The notes under the pieces were generated by a model. It searched no databases, had not been told where the DNA came from, and was given only the letters and a program-made list of their open reading frames with translations. A program made the translations under genes and the position numbers. From Microbacterium sp. ACRRU (GTDB taxonomy: Bacteria; Actinomycetota; Actinomycetes; Actinomycetales; Microbacteriaceae): 64,000 nucleotides of DNA. The number at the start of each line of letters is the position of its first letter. The first letter of the stretch is position 1. Below, in pieces: positions 28,477-37,344 of the stretch. The stretch lies in NCBI RefSeq assembly GCF_022346945.1, contig NZ_JAKRNI010000001.1, forward strand, positions 248,001 to 312,000. Direction: 5' to 3'.

Positions 28477-29438
28477 TCGTCACTCTGACCGCCAACCCGT
28501 CGGCGGACCGCGCGGTTCACCTGACGGAGCCCCTCGTGCCCGGGGAGGTCCAGCGGGCGGCGTCGTCCCGCGAGGATGCCGGAGGCAAGGGCGTCAACGT
28601 CGCCCGTGTCGTGTCCGCCGCCGGCGCGCCCGCACGCGCCGTCGTCCCGGTCAACGATCACGATCCTTACCGGCTGCTGCTCGACGACGCGGGAGTGCCG
28701 TTGCAGATCGTGCCGGTCGCGGGCCGCGTTCGCGCCAATCTCACCATCACCGACCCGACGGGGGAGACGACGAAGCTCAATCTTCCCGGTGCGCAGCTCG
28801 CGCCGGCCGAGGTGCGAGCCCTCACCCAAGGAGTCGTCGACGCGGCGGAAGGGGCCACCTGGCTCGTCCTCGCCGGCTCGATCCCGCCCGGTGTGCCGGA
28901 GACGTTCTACGCCGACCTCATCGCCGCCGTCCGCGACCGCTGGGGCGCCGCGGCGCCCCGCATCGCCGTCGACGCCTCGGGGGCCGCCCTGGCCGCCGTC
29001 GTCGCCACGGCCCACCCCGACCTCATCAAGCCCAACCACGAAGAGCTCGCCGAACTCCTCGGCGAGGATGCCTTGGGCGACGGTGACATCGTCGCCGACG
29101 CGACAAGACGAGCCTCGGCTCTCGTGCCCGATCGCGTGGCATCCGCTCTCGTGACCCTCGGTGCCGATGGCGCGCTGCTGTTCGATGCCGACGGCGCCTG
29201 GCGCGGACGCGCTCCCCGGATTCGGGTCGCCAGCACGGTGGGCGCGGGCGACAGCTCGCTCGCCGGGTACCTGCTCGCCGATCTCGAGGGGGCCCCGGCC
29301 CCCGAACGCCTCGCCCGCAGCATCGCGTACGGCGCCGCTGCGGCGACCCTGCCGGGGACACAACCCCCGACACCGGCCGACCTGCCCGACGGGCCGATCG
29401 CCGTGACCGTCCTCTCCACACCCACCGCAACATCCTGA
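28473..29438 (+). CDS. fruK: 1-phosphofructokinase
   Basis: PfkB-family kinase converting fructose 1-phosphate to fructose 1,6-bisphosphate. 321 residues, normal for FruK. The N-terminal motif TLTANPSADRAVHL and DAGGKGVNVARVV (substrate site), KPNHEELAELLG and the C-terminal PfkB signature VGAGDSSLAGYL with the catalytic Asp are all present. ATGA overlap with fruR and direct succession by fruA identify the substrate as the fructose 1-phosphate made by the PTS. Confidence 0.93.
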   Translation: MIVTLTANPSADRAVHLTEPLVPGEVQRAASSREDAGGKGVNVARVVSAAGAPARAVVPVNDHDPYRLLLDDAGVPLQIVPVAGRVRANLTITDPTGETTKLNLPGAQLAPAEVRALTQGVVDAAEGATWLVLAGSIPPGVPETFYADLIAAVRDRWGAAAPRIAVDASGAALAAVVATAHPDLIKPNHEELAELLGEDALGDGDIVADATRRASALVPDRVASALVTLGADGALLFDADGAWRGRAPRIRVASTVGAGDSSLAGYLLADLEGAPAPERLARSIAYGAAAATLPGTQPPTPADLPDGPIAVTVLSTPTATS

Positions 29439-29458
29439 CCACGAAAGGTCACAAGACA

Positions 29459-31525
29459 ATGTCCGACATCATCACACCGGAGCTCGTCAGTCTCGACGCG
29501 CCCCTGGGAGCCGACAAGCAGTCGGTGATCCGTGCTCTGGCCGAGCGGGTCGTCGCGCAGGGCCGCGCGACGAGCGCCCAGGAACTCTTCGACGATGCGT
29601 GGGCCCGCGAACAGAAGGACGAGACGGGCCTGCCCGGGGGCATCGGCATCCCGCACGCTCGCAGCGCCTCGGTCACCGAGCCGACGCTGGCCTTCGCGCG
29701 GCTGTCTCCCGGCGTCGATTTCGGTGCGCCGGACGGTCCCGCCGACATCGTGTTCCTCATCGCCGCGCCCTCCGGCGCCGACGAGGCCCATCTCGCCGTG
29801 CTGTCGCAGCTGGCGCGCAGCCTCATGAAGCCCGAGTTCACGGGCGGTCTGCGTGCCGCGGCGACTCCGGCCGACGCGGTGCGCATCATCACGGATGCCA
29901 TCACCCCCGCCGAGTCGCCCTCCGCGGCCGCGGCCACCCCGGTGCCCGCAGCGACGCGCGCCGAGGCGCGCACCGCCACCGCGACGAAGACGACGAAGAT
30001 CGTCGCCGTCACGGCCTGCGCGACCGGCATCGCCCACACGTTCATGGCGGCGGACGCCCTGACCGCGGCGGGCGCCGAGACGGACGGCGTCGAACTCGTC
30101 GTCGAGCCGCAGGGCTCGAGCGGCTACAAGGCGCTGCCGCAAAGCGTGATCGATGACGCCGACGCCGTGATCTTCGCCGTCGACGTCGACGTGCGGGAGC
30201 CGCAGCGGTTCGCCGGCAAGCCGGTCGTCCGCGCGGGTGTCAAGCGCGGCATCGAACAGCCGAAGCAGCTCATCGCCGAGGCGATCGCCGCTTCCGAGAA
30301 CCCGAACGCGGCGCGCGTGCAGGGCGGTGCCGCTGCGGCATCCGCGTCGGACGCTCCTGTCGCCCAGCAATCGGTCGGTCGCCGTATCCAGCGGTGGCTG
30401 CTCACGGGCGTCAGCTACATGATCCCGTTCGTCGCCGGTGGCGGTCTGCTCATCGCGCTCGGCTTCCTGCTCGGCGGGTACCAGGTCACGCAGAACGCGG
30501 CGAACGTGATCATCCAGAACTCGCTGTGGGATCTTCCCACCGACGACATCACGTCGCCGCTCGGACCCGTGGGCCAGTACCTCGGATCCGTGGCGTTCAT
30601 GATCGGTGCGACGTCGATGGGCTTCATCGTCGCGGTGCTCGCCGGATTCATCGCCTACGCGATCGCCGACCGCCCCGGTATCGCCCCCGGTTTCGTGGCC
30701 GGCGCCGTCGCGGTCCTCATGAACGCGGGCTTCATCGGCGGCATCATCGGCGGTCTGCTCGCCGGTTTCATCGCGTGGTGGCTCGGCCGGTTCGACGCCC
30801 CGCGGTGGCTGCGCGGCCTCATGCCCGTCGTGATCGTGCCGTTCCTGGGCTCGATCTTCGCCTCGGGTCTGATGATCCTGTTCCTCGGCCGCCCCATCGC
30901 CGCGCTCATGGCGGCGCTCACCGAGGGGCTCACCTCGCTCGCCGCATCCAGCGCGGGTGCCATCGTCCTGGGCGTCATCCTCGGCCTCATGATGTGCTTC
31001 GACCTCGGCGGACCGGTCAACAAGGTCGCCTACGTCTTCGCCACCACGGGGCTGGCCGCCGCGACCCAGACCAACACGGCTCCGTACCTCATCATGGCCG
31101 CCGTGATGGCCGCCGGCATGGTGCCGCCGCTGGCGATGGCTCTGGCATCCACCGTCCTGGCCCGGCCGAAGTTCACGCCCGTCGAGCGCGAGAACGGTGC
31201 GGCCGCGTGGCTGCTGGGCGCCTCGTTCATCTCCGAGGGCGCGATCCCGTTCGCGGCGGCCGACCCGCTGCGCGTCATCCCCGCGTCGATGGTCGGAGGT
31301 GCGATCACCGGTGGCCTGAGCATGCTCATCGGGGTGCAGTCCTTCGCCCCCCACGGCGGCGTCTTCGTGTTCTTCGCGATCAACCCGTTCTGGGGTTTTG
31401 CCCTCGCGATCGCTGCGGGTACCGTCGTGACGGCGCTCATCGTCGTCGCCCTGAAGGGCATCGGCCGCAGCACCAAGGACGCCGTCGTCGCCGAAGCTGC
31501 GCCGGCAGCCCAGGTCGCGGCCTAA
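29459..31525 (+). CDS. fruA: PTS fructose-specific EIIABC component
   Basis: Fructose phosphotransferase of 688 residues that imports fructose as fructose 1-phosphate. Domain order: EIIA (1-150) with phospho-His66 in GIGIPHARS; an Ala/Pro linker; EIIB (about 178-285) with phospho-Cys187 in AVTACATGIAHTF; a second linker; then EIIC (about 305-675) with eight or more membrane segments, starting TGVSYMIPFVAGGGLLIALG. ATG start preceded by CGAAAGG. Works with FruK (product) and HPr (phosphate donor) in the same operon. Confidence 0.95.
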   Translation: MSDIITPELVSLDAPLGADKQSVIRALAERVVAQGRATSAQELFDDAWAREQKDETGLPGGIGIPHARSASVTEPTLAFARLSPGVDFGAPDGPADIVFLIAAPSGADEAHLAVLSQLARSLMKPEFTGGLRAAATPADAVRIITDAITPAESPSAAAATPVPAATRAEARTATATKTTKIVAVTACATGIAHTFMAADALTAAGAETDGVELVVEPQGSSGYKALPQSVIDDADAVIFAVDVDVREPQRFAGKPVVRAGVKRGIEQPKQLIAEAIAASENPNAARVQGGAAAASASDAPVAQQSVGRRIQRWLLTGVSYMIPFVAGGGLLIALGFLLGGYQVTQNAANVIIQNSLWDLPTDDITSPLGPVGQYLGSVAFMIGATSMGFIVAVLAGFIAYAIADRPGIAPGFVAGAVAVLMNAGFIGGIIGGLLAGFIAWWLGRFDAPRWLRGLMPVVIVPFLGSIFASGLMILFLGRPIAALMAALTEGLTSLAASSAGAIVLGVILGLMMCFDLGGPVNKVAYVFATTGLAAATQTNTAPYLIMAAVMAAGMVPPLAMALASTVLARPKFTPVERENGAAAWLLGASFISEGAIPFAAADPLRVIPASMVGGAITGGLSMLIGVQSFAPHGGVFVFFAINPFWGFALAIAAGTVVTALIVVALKGIGRSTKDAVVAEAAPAAQVAA

Positions 31526-31552
31526 GACCCCGTCGGATCGGAAGGATTCACC

Positions 31553-31822
31553 ATGGCAGAACGTCAGGCCACCATCGCCAGCAGCTCGGGTCTGCACGCC
31601 CGCCCCGCGAAGCTCTTCGTGCAGGCCGTGCAGGAGAAGAAGGTGCCCGTCACCATTTCGGCCGCGGGCGGCCCCGACCTCAACGCGGGCAGCATCCTCT
31701 CGCTGATGGGTCTCGGCGCCGGTCACGGCACGGTCGTGACGCTGAAGGCCGAGGGTGAGGGTGCCGAGCAGGCGCTCGACGAGCTCGTCGCGCTCCTCGA
31801 GACGGACCTCGACGCGCAATAA
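31553..31822 (+). CDS. ptsH: Phosphocarrier protein HPr
   Basis: 89-residue phosphate carrier between Enzyme I and EIIA domains. The phosphorylated His15 is in SSSGLHARPAKLF; Ser47 in NAGSILSLMGLG aligns with the regulatory serine of Gram-positive HPr. GGAAGGA precedes the ATG. Last gene of the fructose operon, closed by a strong terminator. No ptsI (Enzyme I) is in the window. Confidence 0.95.
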   Translation: MAERQATIASSSGLHARPAKLFVQAVQEKKVPVTISAAGGPDLNAGSILSLMGLGAGHGTVVTLKAEGEGAEQALDELVALLETDLDAQ

Positions 31823-31838
31823 GCCGTATCTCCCGCAG

Positions 31839-31885
31839 AACACCGGATGCCACGGGCCGTAGGGCTCGTGGCATCCGGTGTTTTG
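31839..31885 (+). terminator. Intrinsic terminator after ptsH built from an inverted GGATGCC pair
   Basis: A stem of about 16 bp (31839-31854 with 31867-31882) and a 12-base loop runs into TTTTGTTCT. Each arm contains the abundant heptamer (GGATGCC at 31845, GGCATCC at 31870). Confidence 0.9.
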
Positions 31886-31938
31886 TTCTCTTGCCGAGGC
31901 AGCGTGTGCGGCGGTCAGTGACCGTCGGGCTGGGCCGG

Positions 31939-32007
31939 CACAACTCCTGCGGGATCGCCCACTATGGGCCCTGTGGGGGACGGCGTTCCGGTTCTGCCGG
32001 AGTTGTG
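31939..32007. repeat. Imperfect inverted repeat between ptsH and the MBL gene
   Basis: CACAACTCC (31939-31947) and GGAGTTGTG (31999-32007) are reverse complements, with further imperfect pairing inward. It lies in a convergent gap of 221 bp together with the ptsH terminator; nothing else is recognisable there. Confidence 0.5.
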
Positions 32008-32043
32008 GGGCGGCCTCCGCCCCGGTGCCGCCGAACGGCGGGG

Positions 32044-32682
32044 TCAGACCTCGGTGGAGTCGCCGGGGCCGAGGTCGACGAAGGATCCACCGTTCTGCTC
32101 GACGGCCCAGGTGAGGCGGGCGTCGCCCATCTGCTTGCCGGCAACCGACAGGGTCATGTCGTGTGTGGCGAAGGCGCGCTCCGGCTTGACCGCCAGCACG
32201 TAGTCCATCGCGTCGGCGATCCTCAGCCAGGGCGCTCCGACGGGAGCGGCGAGGAGCTTGACGGAGGTGTGCTTCGGGACCGTGTAGGAGTCGCCGGGGT
32301 AGAAGAACGCATCGTTGACCAGGACGCCGACGTTGTCGACCACCGGGATGGACTCGTGGATCACCTCGTGCCGTCCGCCGAAGAACTCGAGGTGGAAGGG
32401 TCCGAGGTCGAGAGTGTCGCCCGGGTGGACCGCGGTGACATCGAATCCCGCCGCGGCTTTACGAACACCCTCGGGGCCGTAGATCGGCAGGCCCGGGTGC
32501 GCCTTCTGCACGCGGGTGAGATGCTCGGGCGTCCAGTGGTCGGGGTGCTCGTGCGTGATGACGACGCCGACGAGGCCGGTGAGATCCTCCAGCGGCGAGG
32601 TGAAGGTGCCGGGGTCGATGACCAGGGAATGACCGGCCTCGGTGAGCACCAGAGCCGCGTGTTCGTGTTTGGTGACCTGCAT
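32044..32682 (-). CDS. Metallo-beta-lactamase-fold hydrolase
   Basis: UlaG/YcbL-like MBL protein of 212 residues. The metal motif HEHPDHW (His44, His46, Asp48, His49) and later metal ligands in FYPGDSYTVP and ATHDMTLS are intact, so it should bind two metal ions. The family hydrolyses phosphodiesters, lactones or thioesters; the substrate is not evident. Single gene on the minus strand, convergent with the fructose operon; tRNA-Glu and its promoter lie behind it on the other strand. Confidence 0.85.
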   Translation of the reverse strand: MQVTKHEHAALVLTEAGHSLVIDPGTFTSPLEDLTGLVGVVITHEHPDHWTPEHLTRVQKAHPGLPIYGPEGVRKAAAGFDVTAVHPGDTLDLGPFHLEFFGGRHEVIHESIPVVDNVGVLVNDAFFYPGDSYTVPKHTSVKLLAAPVGAPWLRIADAMDYVLAVKPERAFATHDMTLSVAGKQMGDARLTWAVEQNGGSFVDLGPGDSTEV

Positions 32683-32852
32683 GGGTGCGAGTCAACCCTC
32701 CGGTAGGGGAGCGTGCAACCGCTGGACGCGAGGCGCTCGGGATGCCACGGGTGAACGAGTGGTGTGGGATTCGCCCCGGATCTTCCCCCTCGGGCCCTCG
32801 CGCGGTACCGTGGGCGGGACACGCCCGGGCTGCGAGTCATTCGCGGCCCGAT

Positions 32853-32882
32853 TTGTCGTGCGCGGCATCCGTGGTGCATACT
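32853..32882 (+). promoter_or_regulatory. tRNA-Glu promoter
   Basis: TTGTCG (32853-32858) and CATACT (32877-32882), spacing 18, end 16 bases before the tRNA. The spacer contains GGCATCC. Confidence 0.55.
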
Positions 32883-32898
32883 TGAACGGTTGCGACGC

Positions 32899-32974
32899 GG
32901 CCCCATCGTATAGCGGCCTAGTACGCCGCCCTCTCACGGCGGTAACGCGGGTTCGAATCCCGCTGGGGTCACCA
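32899..32974 (+). tRNA. tRNA-Glu (anticodon CUC)
   Basis: 76 bases including encoded CCA. Acceptor GGCCCCA/TGGGGTC, D arm GTA...TAC, anticodon stem CCGCC/GGCGG with loop CTCTCAC (anticodon CTC), T arm GCGGG/CCCGC with TTCGAAT. Confidence 0.95.
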
Positions 32975-32975
32975 A

Positions 32976-33015
32976 CGAGAAGAAGCCTCGACCGAATGGT
33001 CGGGGCTTCTTCTCG
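32976..33015. terminator. Terminator after tRNA-Glu
   Basis: 18 bp stem (32976-32993 with 32998-33015, one G-U pair) and loop GAAT, starting one base after the CCA. Also faces the convergent DUF4349 gene, so it may work both ways. Confidence 0.88.
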
Positions 33016-33092
33016 TTCTGGCGGGGCCGCTCAGCGGAGAGCCGAAGGGCGAAGCAGGGCGGCGCCCGTGCGGTCTCGGCAGCCCCACCGCC

Positions 33093-34160
33093 CTACGCCT
33101 CGTGCGCCCCCCGACGTGCACGCACGATGCGTCGAACGCCCCACACGATCAGCAGCAGAACTCCCGCCACGGCGATCCACGGCAGCAGGAAGCCGAGGCC
33201 GATGACGACGCCGTTGAGCGTGGCGATCAGACCGTTCCATCCGGCGACGAGGCCGTCGCCGAAGCCCGCCGGGTCGGCGACGACGGTCTCTGACCGGACG
33301 TTCAGCTGAACGCTGAGCGACGACATCGCCACCTGTGACTCGAGCGACTGCAGCACCTGCCGGTCGGAGTCCAGCTGCGCCTGCCGCTCGGCGAGCGCGC
33401 TCTCGGCCGCGATGAGGTCGGCCACCGACCCGGCTTGCGTCATCAGCTCGGTGAGCCGGGCGACGGATGCCTCGCCGGCGGCCACACGGGCTCTCAGGTC
33501 GACCGTCTGCTCGGTGACATCCGAGCGCGTCACGCTCGTCGCGGTGACCTCGCCGACCTCTGAGAGGCCGTCCATGACCGAGGCGAGAGCGTCGGCCGGC
33601 ACGCGGACCGTGATCCATCCCGAGGAGACCGTGGTCGATTCCGGCGCCGCGCCGTCCAGGGGAACGACACCCCCGCCGCCCCCGACCTGCGACGATTCGA
33701 CGTAGCCGCCCGCCGCGGCCGCGGCATCCGACACGCGGTCGATCGCGGCGCGGACGTCGTCGACCTCGATCGTGCTGGAACCGGTGGCGATGATGTCGCG
33801 CCCGGCAGGTGTCGCGGTCGAGGAGTCCGCCGCGCCCCCGGCCGACATCTCCGGGAGGGCCTGACCGCTGACGTCGCGGAGTCCCTCGTCGGGGGCGTCG
33901 ACACCGAGGCCGGGGTCAACGGCACCGCCGGCTTCGCTGACGCCGGAGATGCTCGATCCGGATGTCCCGGTCGGCGTCGAAAGCGCCGGACCGATGACGG
34001 CGGCGACGACGAGCACGGCCGCGGCGGCCCCGATGCCCGTCCATACGCCGCGTCGGCGTCGACGCCGGGTCACGCGCTCGTCGGCGATGCGTGCGAAGAC
34101 CGCGGACTCGATGGCATCCACGCGGTCGTCGCGGAGAGGGGGAAGGGTGGGCGTGGTCAT
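33093..34160 (-). CDS. DUF4349 membrane protein, probable partner of the ECF sigma factor
   Basis: 355 residues. N-terminal cytoplasmic stretch (1-37) rich in charged residues, a membrane helix at about 40-60, a low-complexity Gly/Ser extracytoplasmic linker, then the DUF4349 domain (about 115-300) with TGSSTIEVDDVRAAIDRV, GWITVRVPADALASVM and a predicted coiled coil (ESALAERQAQLDS). A second hydrophobic segment near 315-340 and a basic tail close the protein. The start at 34160 overlaps the sigma gene by 4 bases; the longer in-frame reading is the shadow of the sigma gene. Its position suggests an anti-sigma or sensor role, but no zinc-binding anti-sigma motif is seen. Confidence 0.8.
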   Translation of the reverse strand: MTTPTLPPLRDDRVDAIESAVFARIADERVTRRRRRRGVWTGIGAAAAVLVVAAVIGPALSTPTGTSGSSISGVSEAGGAVDPGLGVDAPDEGLRDVSGQALPEMSAGGAADSSTATPAGRDIIATGSSTIEVDDVRAAIDRVSDAAAAAGGYVESSQVGGGGGVVPLDGAAPESTTVSSGWITVRVPADALASVMDGLSEVGEVTATSVTRSDVTEQTVDLRARVAAGEASVARLTELMTQAGSVADLIAAESALAERQAQLDSDRQVLQSLESQVAMSSLSVQLNVRSETVVADPAGFGDGLVAGWNGLIATLNGVVIGLGFLLPWIAVAGVLLLIVWGVRRIVRARRGAHEA

Positions 34161-34711
34161 GGGGTCTCCGTCTCCATCGCGGTGGCGCGCACCCGGGAAC
34201 GGATGCGGGAGAGGCGGTTGCGCACGGTGCCGTGCGAGACGCCGAGGGAGTCGGCGGCGGCCTGGTAGCCGTAGCCCTCGGCGGCGCACAGCCGGAAGAT
34301 CTCGCGGTCGAGCTCGCCGAGACCGTCGACGGTCGCGAGGATCGTTGCCACGGTCTCGGCCTCGACGACCTGGTTCTCGACGTCGACGAGCGCGGGGATC
34401 CGTTCGTCGAGTTCCGCGGTCGTCCCGCGGCGGTGGCGGGACCGCAGGCGATTCTGCGCCTGCAGTCGGCACACGGTCGCCAGCCAGGGCAGGAGCGACG
34501 TCCCCTCGAGCGTCAGCTTCGGAAGCTTCCGCCACGCGACGACGAACGTCTCTTGCGCGACGTCCTCCGCATCGGCCTCGTCGTGCACCAGGCCGTAGGC
34601 GATCCAATAGACCGGGCGCACGTACGCGCGATAGAGCGACCGGAACGCCGCCTCCGACCCGCCGGCGGCGCGCGCGACCAGCGCCCTGTCGTCGATCACG
34701 TCGTCGGTCAT
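34157..34711 (-). CDS. ECF-type RNA polymerase sigma factor
   Basis: 184 residues. Region 2 (about 8-75) with RSLYRAYVRPVYWIAYGLV and the DAEDVAQETFVVAW signature, region 4 HTH (about 120-175) with GYGYQAAADSLGVSHGTVRNRLSR. The ATG at 34711 is preceded by GAGGGA and gives the family N-terminus; an upstream GTG in frame (34756) lacks a site. Translationally coupled (ATGA) with the DUF4349 membrane gene. Target promoters cannot be deduced. Divergent from terC 153 bp away. Confidence 0.9.
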   Translation of the reverse strand: MTDDVIDDRALVARAAGGSEAAFRSLYRAYVRPVYWIAYGLVHDEADAEDVAQETFVVAWRKLPKLTLEGTSLLPWLATVCRLQAQNRLRSRHRRGTTAELDERIPALVDVENQVVEAETVATILATVDGLGELDREIFRLCAAEGYGYQAAADSLGVSHGTVRNRLSRIRSRVRATAMETETP

Positions 34712-34830
34712 GGCATCCGTTCCCTCTGTCCGGTACCCGTGCGAGCACTCTCTCACCTAGAGGTGTCCGCGCGTGCGGCATCGTCTCACGCGTGTTCCGT
34801 CCGATGACCCCGGCGCGGGGCCGAGGTCGA

Positions 34831-34836
34831 TAGACT
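34831..34836 (+). promoter_or_regulatory. -10 box of terC
   Basis: TAGACT, followed by a short leader of about 20 bases with GAAAGG as ribosome binding site before the ATG at 34865. Confidence 0.5.
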
Positions 34837-34864
34837 TCAGCGTTTCCCCCGACGAAAGGCCCTC

Positions 34865-35929
34865 ATGGAGCTGCAGCTGGACCCGGTGTTCCAGACGGTG
34901 ACCCTGGTGGTGCTGGTGCTGATCCTCGCCGCGGATCTTCTCCTCATCCTCAAGCGCCCCCACATCCCCTCGCCCAAGGAATCGACCCTGTGGGTGGTCT
35001 TCTACGTCACTCTCGCGTTGATCTTCGCCGGGGTCCTGTGGGCCGCCGCCGGGGGAGAGGTCGCGGGGCAGTTCGTCGCCGGGTGGCTCACCGAGTACAG
35101 CCTGTCGATCGACAACCTGTTCGTGTTCGTCCTGATCATGGGGCAGTTCGCCGTGCCGCGCCGCTACCAGCAGGAAGTGCTGATGGTGGGCATCATCATC
35201 GCCCTGGTCCTGCGCGGTGCGTTCATCCTCGTGGGCGCGACGATCATCGAGAACTTCAGTCCGATCTTCTACGTCTTCGGCGCATTCCTCATCTACACGG
35301 CCGTCCGCCAGGCCTTCCCCGGCGACGATCACGACGATGACGAACGCAAAGAGAGCTTCATCGTCCGGATGCTGCGCCGCGTGCTGCCCATCAGCGACTC
35401 CTACGACGGCAAGAAGGTGCTGACCCGCATCGACGGCAAGCGCGTGTTCACGCCCATGATCATCGTCTTCGCGGCGATCGGTGTGACCGACCTCCTCTTC
35501 GCGATCGACTCGATCCCGGCCATCTTCGGCATCACGCAGAGCCCGTTCATCGTCTTCACCGCCAACCTCTTCGCCCTCATGGGACTGCGGCAGCTGTACT
35601 TCCTGCTCGGCGATCTGCTGGAGCGTCTGCGCTACCTGCACTACGGCATCGCCTTCATCCTCGCGTTCATCGGCGTGAAGCTCATCCTCCACGCGATGCA
35701 CGTCAACGAGCTGCCCTTCCTCAACGGCGGAGAGCCGATCGAGTGGGCGCCCGAGATCTCGACGTGGGTCTCCCTCGCCGTCATCGTGCTGTCGATGGCC
35801 GTCGCGACGATCGCGAGCCTCGTCGCGTCGCGTCGTGAACCCTCCACCGCGGGACCGCAGGATGCGGCCGCACAGGTCGCCGACGAGAAGGGAACCCCGC
35901 CGACGGTGGAGCAGCCTCGACGCGATTGA
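34865..35929 (+). CDS. TerC-family integral membrane protein
   Basis: 354 residues with about nine membrane segments. TerC signatures: TEYSLSIDNLFVFVLIMGQF and TDLLFAIDSIPAIFGITQ, with membrane-buried aspartates that are thought to bind metal ions; current knowledge links the family (Alx, YceF relatives) to Mn2+ export or metal loading at the translocon. No ter stress-operon partners are nearby, so a manganese-related role is more likely than tellurite resistance. A hydrophilic tail follows residue about 320. Confidence 0.88.
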   Translation: MELQLDPVFQTVTLVVLVLILAADLLLILKRPHIPSPKESTLWVVFYVTLALIFAGVLWAAAGGEVAGQFVAGWLTEYSLSIDNLFVFVLIMGQFAVPRRYQQEVLMVGIIIALVLRGAFILVGATIIENFSPIFYVFGAFLIYTAVRQAFPGDDHDDDERKESFIVRMLRRVLPISDSYDGKKVLTRIDGKRVFTPMIIVFAAIGVTDLLFAIDSIPAIFGITQSPFIVFTANLFALMGLRQLYFLLGDLLERLRYLHYGIAFILAFIGVKLILHAMHVNELPFLNGGEPIEWAPEISTWVSLAVIVLSMAVATIASLVASRREPSTAGPQDAAAQVADEKGTPPTVEQPRRD

Positions 35930-35948
35930 CGTCTGCGCCCGGCATCCG

Positions 35949-35998
35949 TGTCCCACTTTGTGCAGGATGCGGCGTCGAGATTTGCACAAAGTGGGACA
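35949..35998. repeat. Intergenic inverted repeat with 16-bp perfect arms
   Basis: TGTCCCACTTTGTGCA (35949-35964) and its reverse complement (35983-35998), 18-base spacer. It fills most of the gap between convergent terC and the monooxygenase gene. Confidence 0.85.
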
Positions 35999-36030
35999 TG
36001 CACCACCTGTGGAGCGAGGTGCGCCGGCGG

Positions 36031-37344
36031 TCAGAACGCGCGGAGGTTCGCTCCGAGTCCGCCGTCGACGTACTCCTCGCGCAGGATGCCACGGCGGCGG
36101 AGGATCGGCACGAGATCGTCGAGCAGCCGGTGCACCGTAACCGGGTGCAGGTCGCCCCACAAGAGCACCCCGTCGTTGCCCCACTCGCCGAGCTCCTCGA
36201 TGCGGTCGGCGAACTCGCTCGCCGTGCCGACGAAACCGGAACCGTCGGTCAGTCGTCCCAGACGCGCGTGGGATGCCAGGATTGCGCGCAGGGGAGCGTC
36301 CGGCTCGTGCTTTCCGACGAGGCGGCGAATGCTCCCTTCCGACACGTGTTCGCCGAAGATCGCACGATCCAGCGGGCGATCGAGGTCGAGACCGGTGAGA
36401 TCGGTCTCGAGGTCGCTCGATTGCTTGCAGGCGATGGTCAGCAACGCGGCGTCGTCGGGATGGGCCGATGCGGCCACGAGCCGATCGGCTTCCTCCGGCG
36501 ATGAGACGAGCACGGGCTGGATGGCGAAGAGGATCTTCACGTCGCTCGGTGCGCGTCCGGCTGCCTCGGCGGCGGCGTGGATGCGCCGCCGGTAGGCGCG
36601 GATGCTCTGCTCGTCGAGCGGCGCGAGAGCCAGTTGCACGTCCGAGTTCCGCCCCGCGAAGGCGAGGCCGCGACCGGATCCCCCGGGCGAGACGATCGCC
36701 GGTTCCCCGTCGGTGAAGGGCACCGCGTTGAGGGGGCCGTCGAATCCGAAGTACTCGCCGCGGTGCGACGTCGCAGTCAGGAGGTTTCCGTCGGCGTACA
36801 CGCCGGTCTCTTCGTCCTCGACGAGCGCACCGTCGCCCCAGCTGCGCCACAGCGAGCGCAGACCGTCCACCCACTCCTCGGCGCGGTCGTACGCGGCGTC
36901 GTGTCCGAGCTGAGGCGCGGTCGAGAAGTGCCTCGCGCTGCCGGTGTCGGTGACGACGTTGAGACCCAGCCGGTGACCGCTCAGGTGCTGCAGCGTCGCG
37001 AACTGCCGAGCCGCGGTGTAGGGGAGGTAGGCCGCCGGGTTGACGGTGGGCACGACGCCGAGGTGCCGGGTCGCGGCGAAGAGGTAGGGGGCGAGCAGGA
37101 GCGGATCGTGCTTGGGCCCGCCGAACGCGTGCCGCACCCGCAGGTCGATCGTCTCGGCGCTGCCGAGCGAAGGCGCGTCCTCGATGATGAGCAGGTCGAA
37201 GCCCGCCTGTTCGAGGGTCCGCGCGGAGTCCTGGTAGAGCCCGGGCTCTGTCCAGCGGTGGTTCCACCGCAGGTAGGGGTGACCCCAGCCGTGCGGTCCG
37301 AACCCGCGCGCGAGGAACCACCCGAAGTGCTGCGGGCGCGTCAC
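36031..37344 (-). CDS. LLM-class flavin-dependent monooxygenase (NtaA/SnaA/DszA-like)
   Basis: 437 residues of the bacterial luciferase-like family; this branch includes DszA, NtaA and SsuD-like enzymes using FMNH2 and O2. Conserved stretches: GHRLGLNVVTDTGSARHF, DRAEEWVDGLRSLWRSW, the flavin-phosphate loop IVSPGGSGRGLAFAGRN and GTASEFADRIEELGEWG. A flavin reductase is not present beside it. GTG start overlaps the stop of the upstream PLP sulfhydrylase by 4 bases (GTGA), so the two act together, probably releasing sulfite or sulfide from an organosulfur compound for assimilation. Exact substrate unknown. Confidence 0.85.
   Translation of the reverse strand: MTRPQHFGWFLARGFGPHGWGHPYLRWNHRWTEPGLYQDSARTLEQAGFDLLIIEDAPSLGSAETIDLRVRHAFGGPKHDPLLLAPYLFAATRHLGVVPTVNPAAYLPYTAARQFATLQHLSGHRLGLNVVTDTGSARHFSTAPQLGHDAAYDRAEEWVDGLRSLWRSWGDGALVEDEETGVYADGNLLTATSHRGEYFGFDGPLNAVPFTDGEPAIVSPGGSGRGLAFAGRNSDVQLALAPLDEQSIRAYRRRIHAAAEAAGRAPSDVKILFAIQPVLVSSPEEADRLVAASAHPDDAALLTIACKQSSDLETDLTGLDLDRPLDRAIFGEHVSEGSIRRLVGKHEPDAPLRAILASHARLGRLTDGSGFVGTASEFADRIEELGEWGNDGVLLWGDLHPVTVHRLLDDLVPILRRRGILREEYVDGGLGANLRAF

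Noticed and set aside
29149-31843. Very long minus-strand frame opposite fruA
   Set aside because: Asp/Arg/Gly-rich shadow of fruA without recognisable domain.
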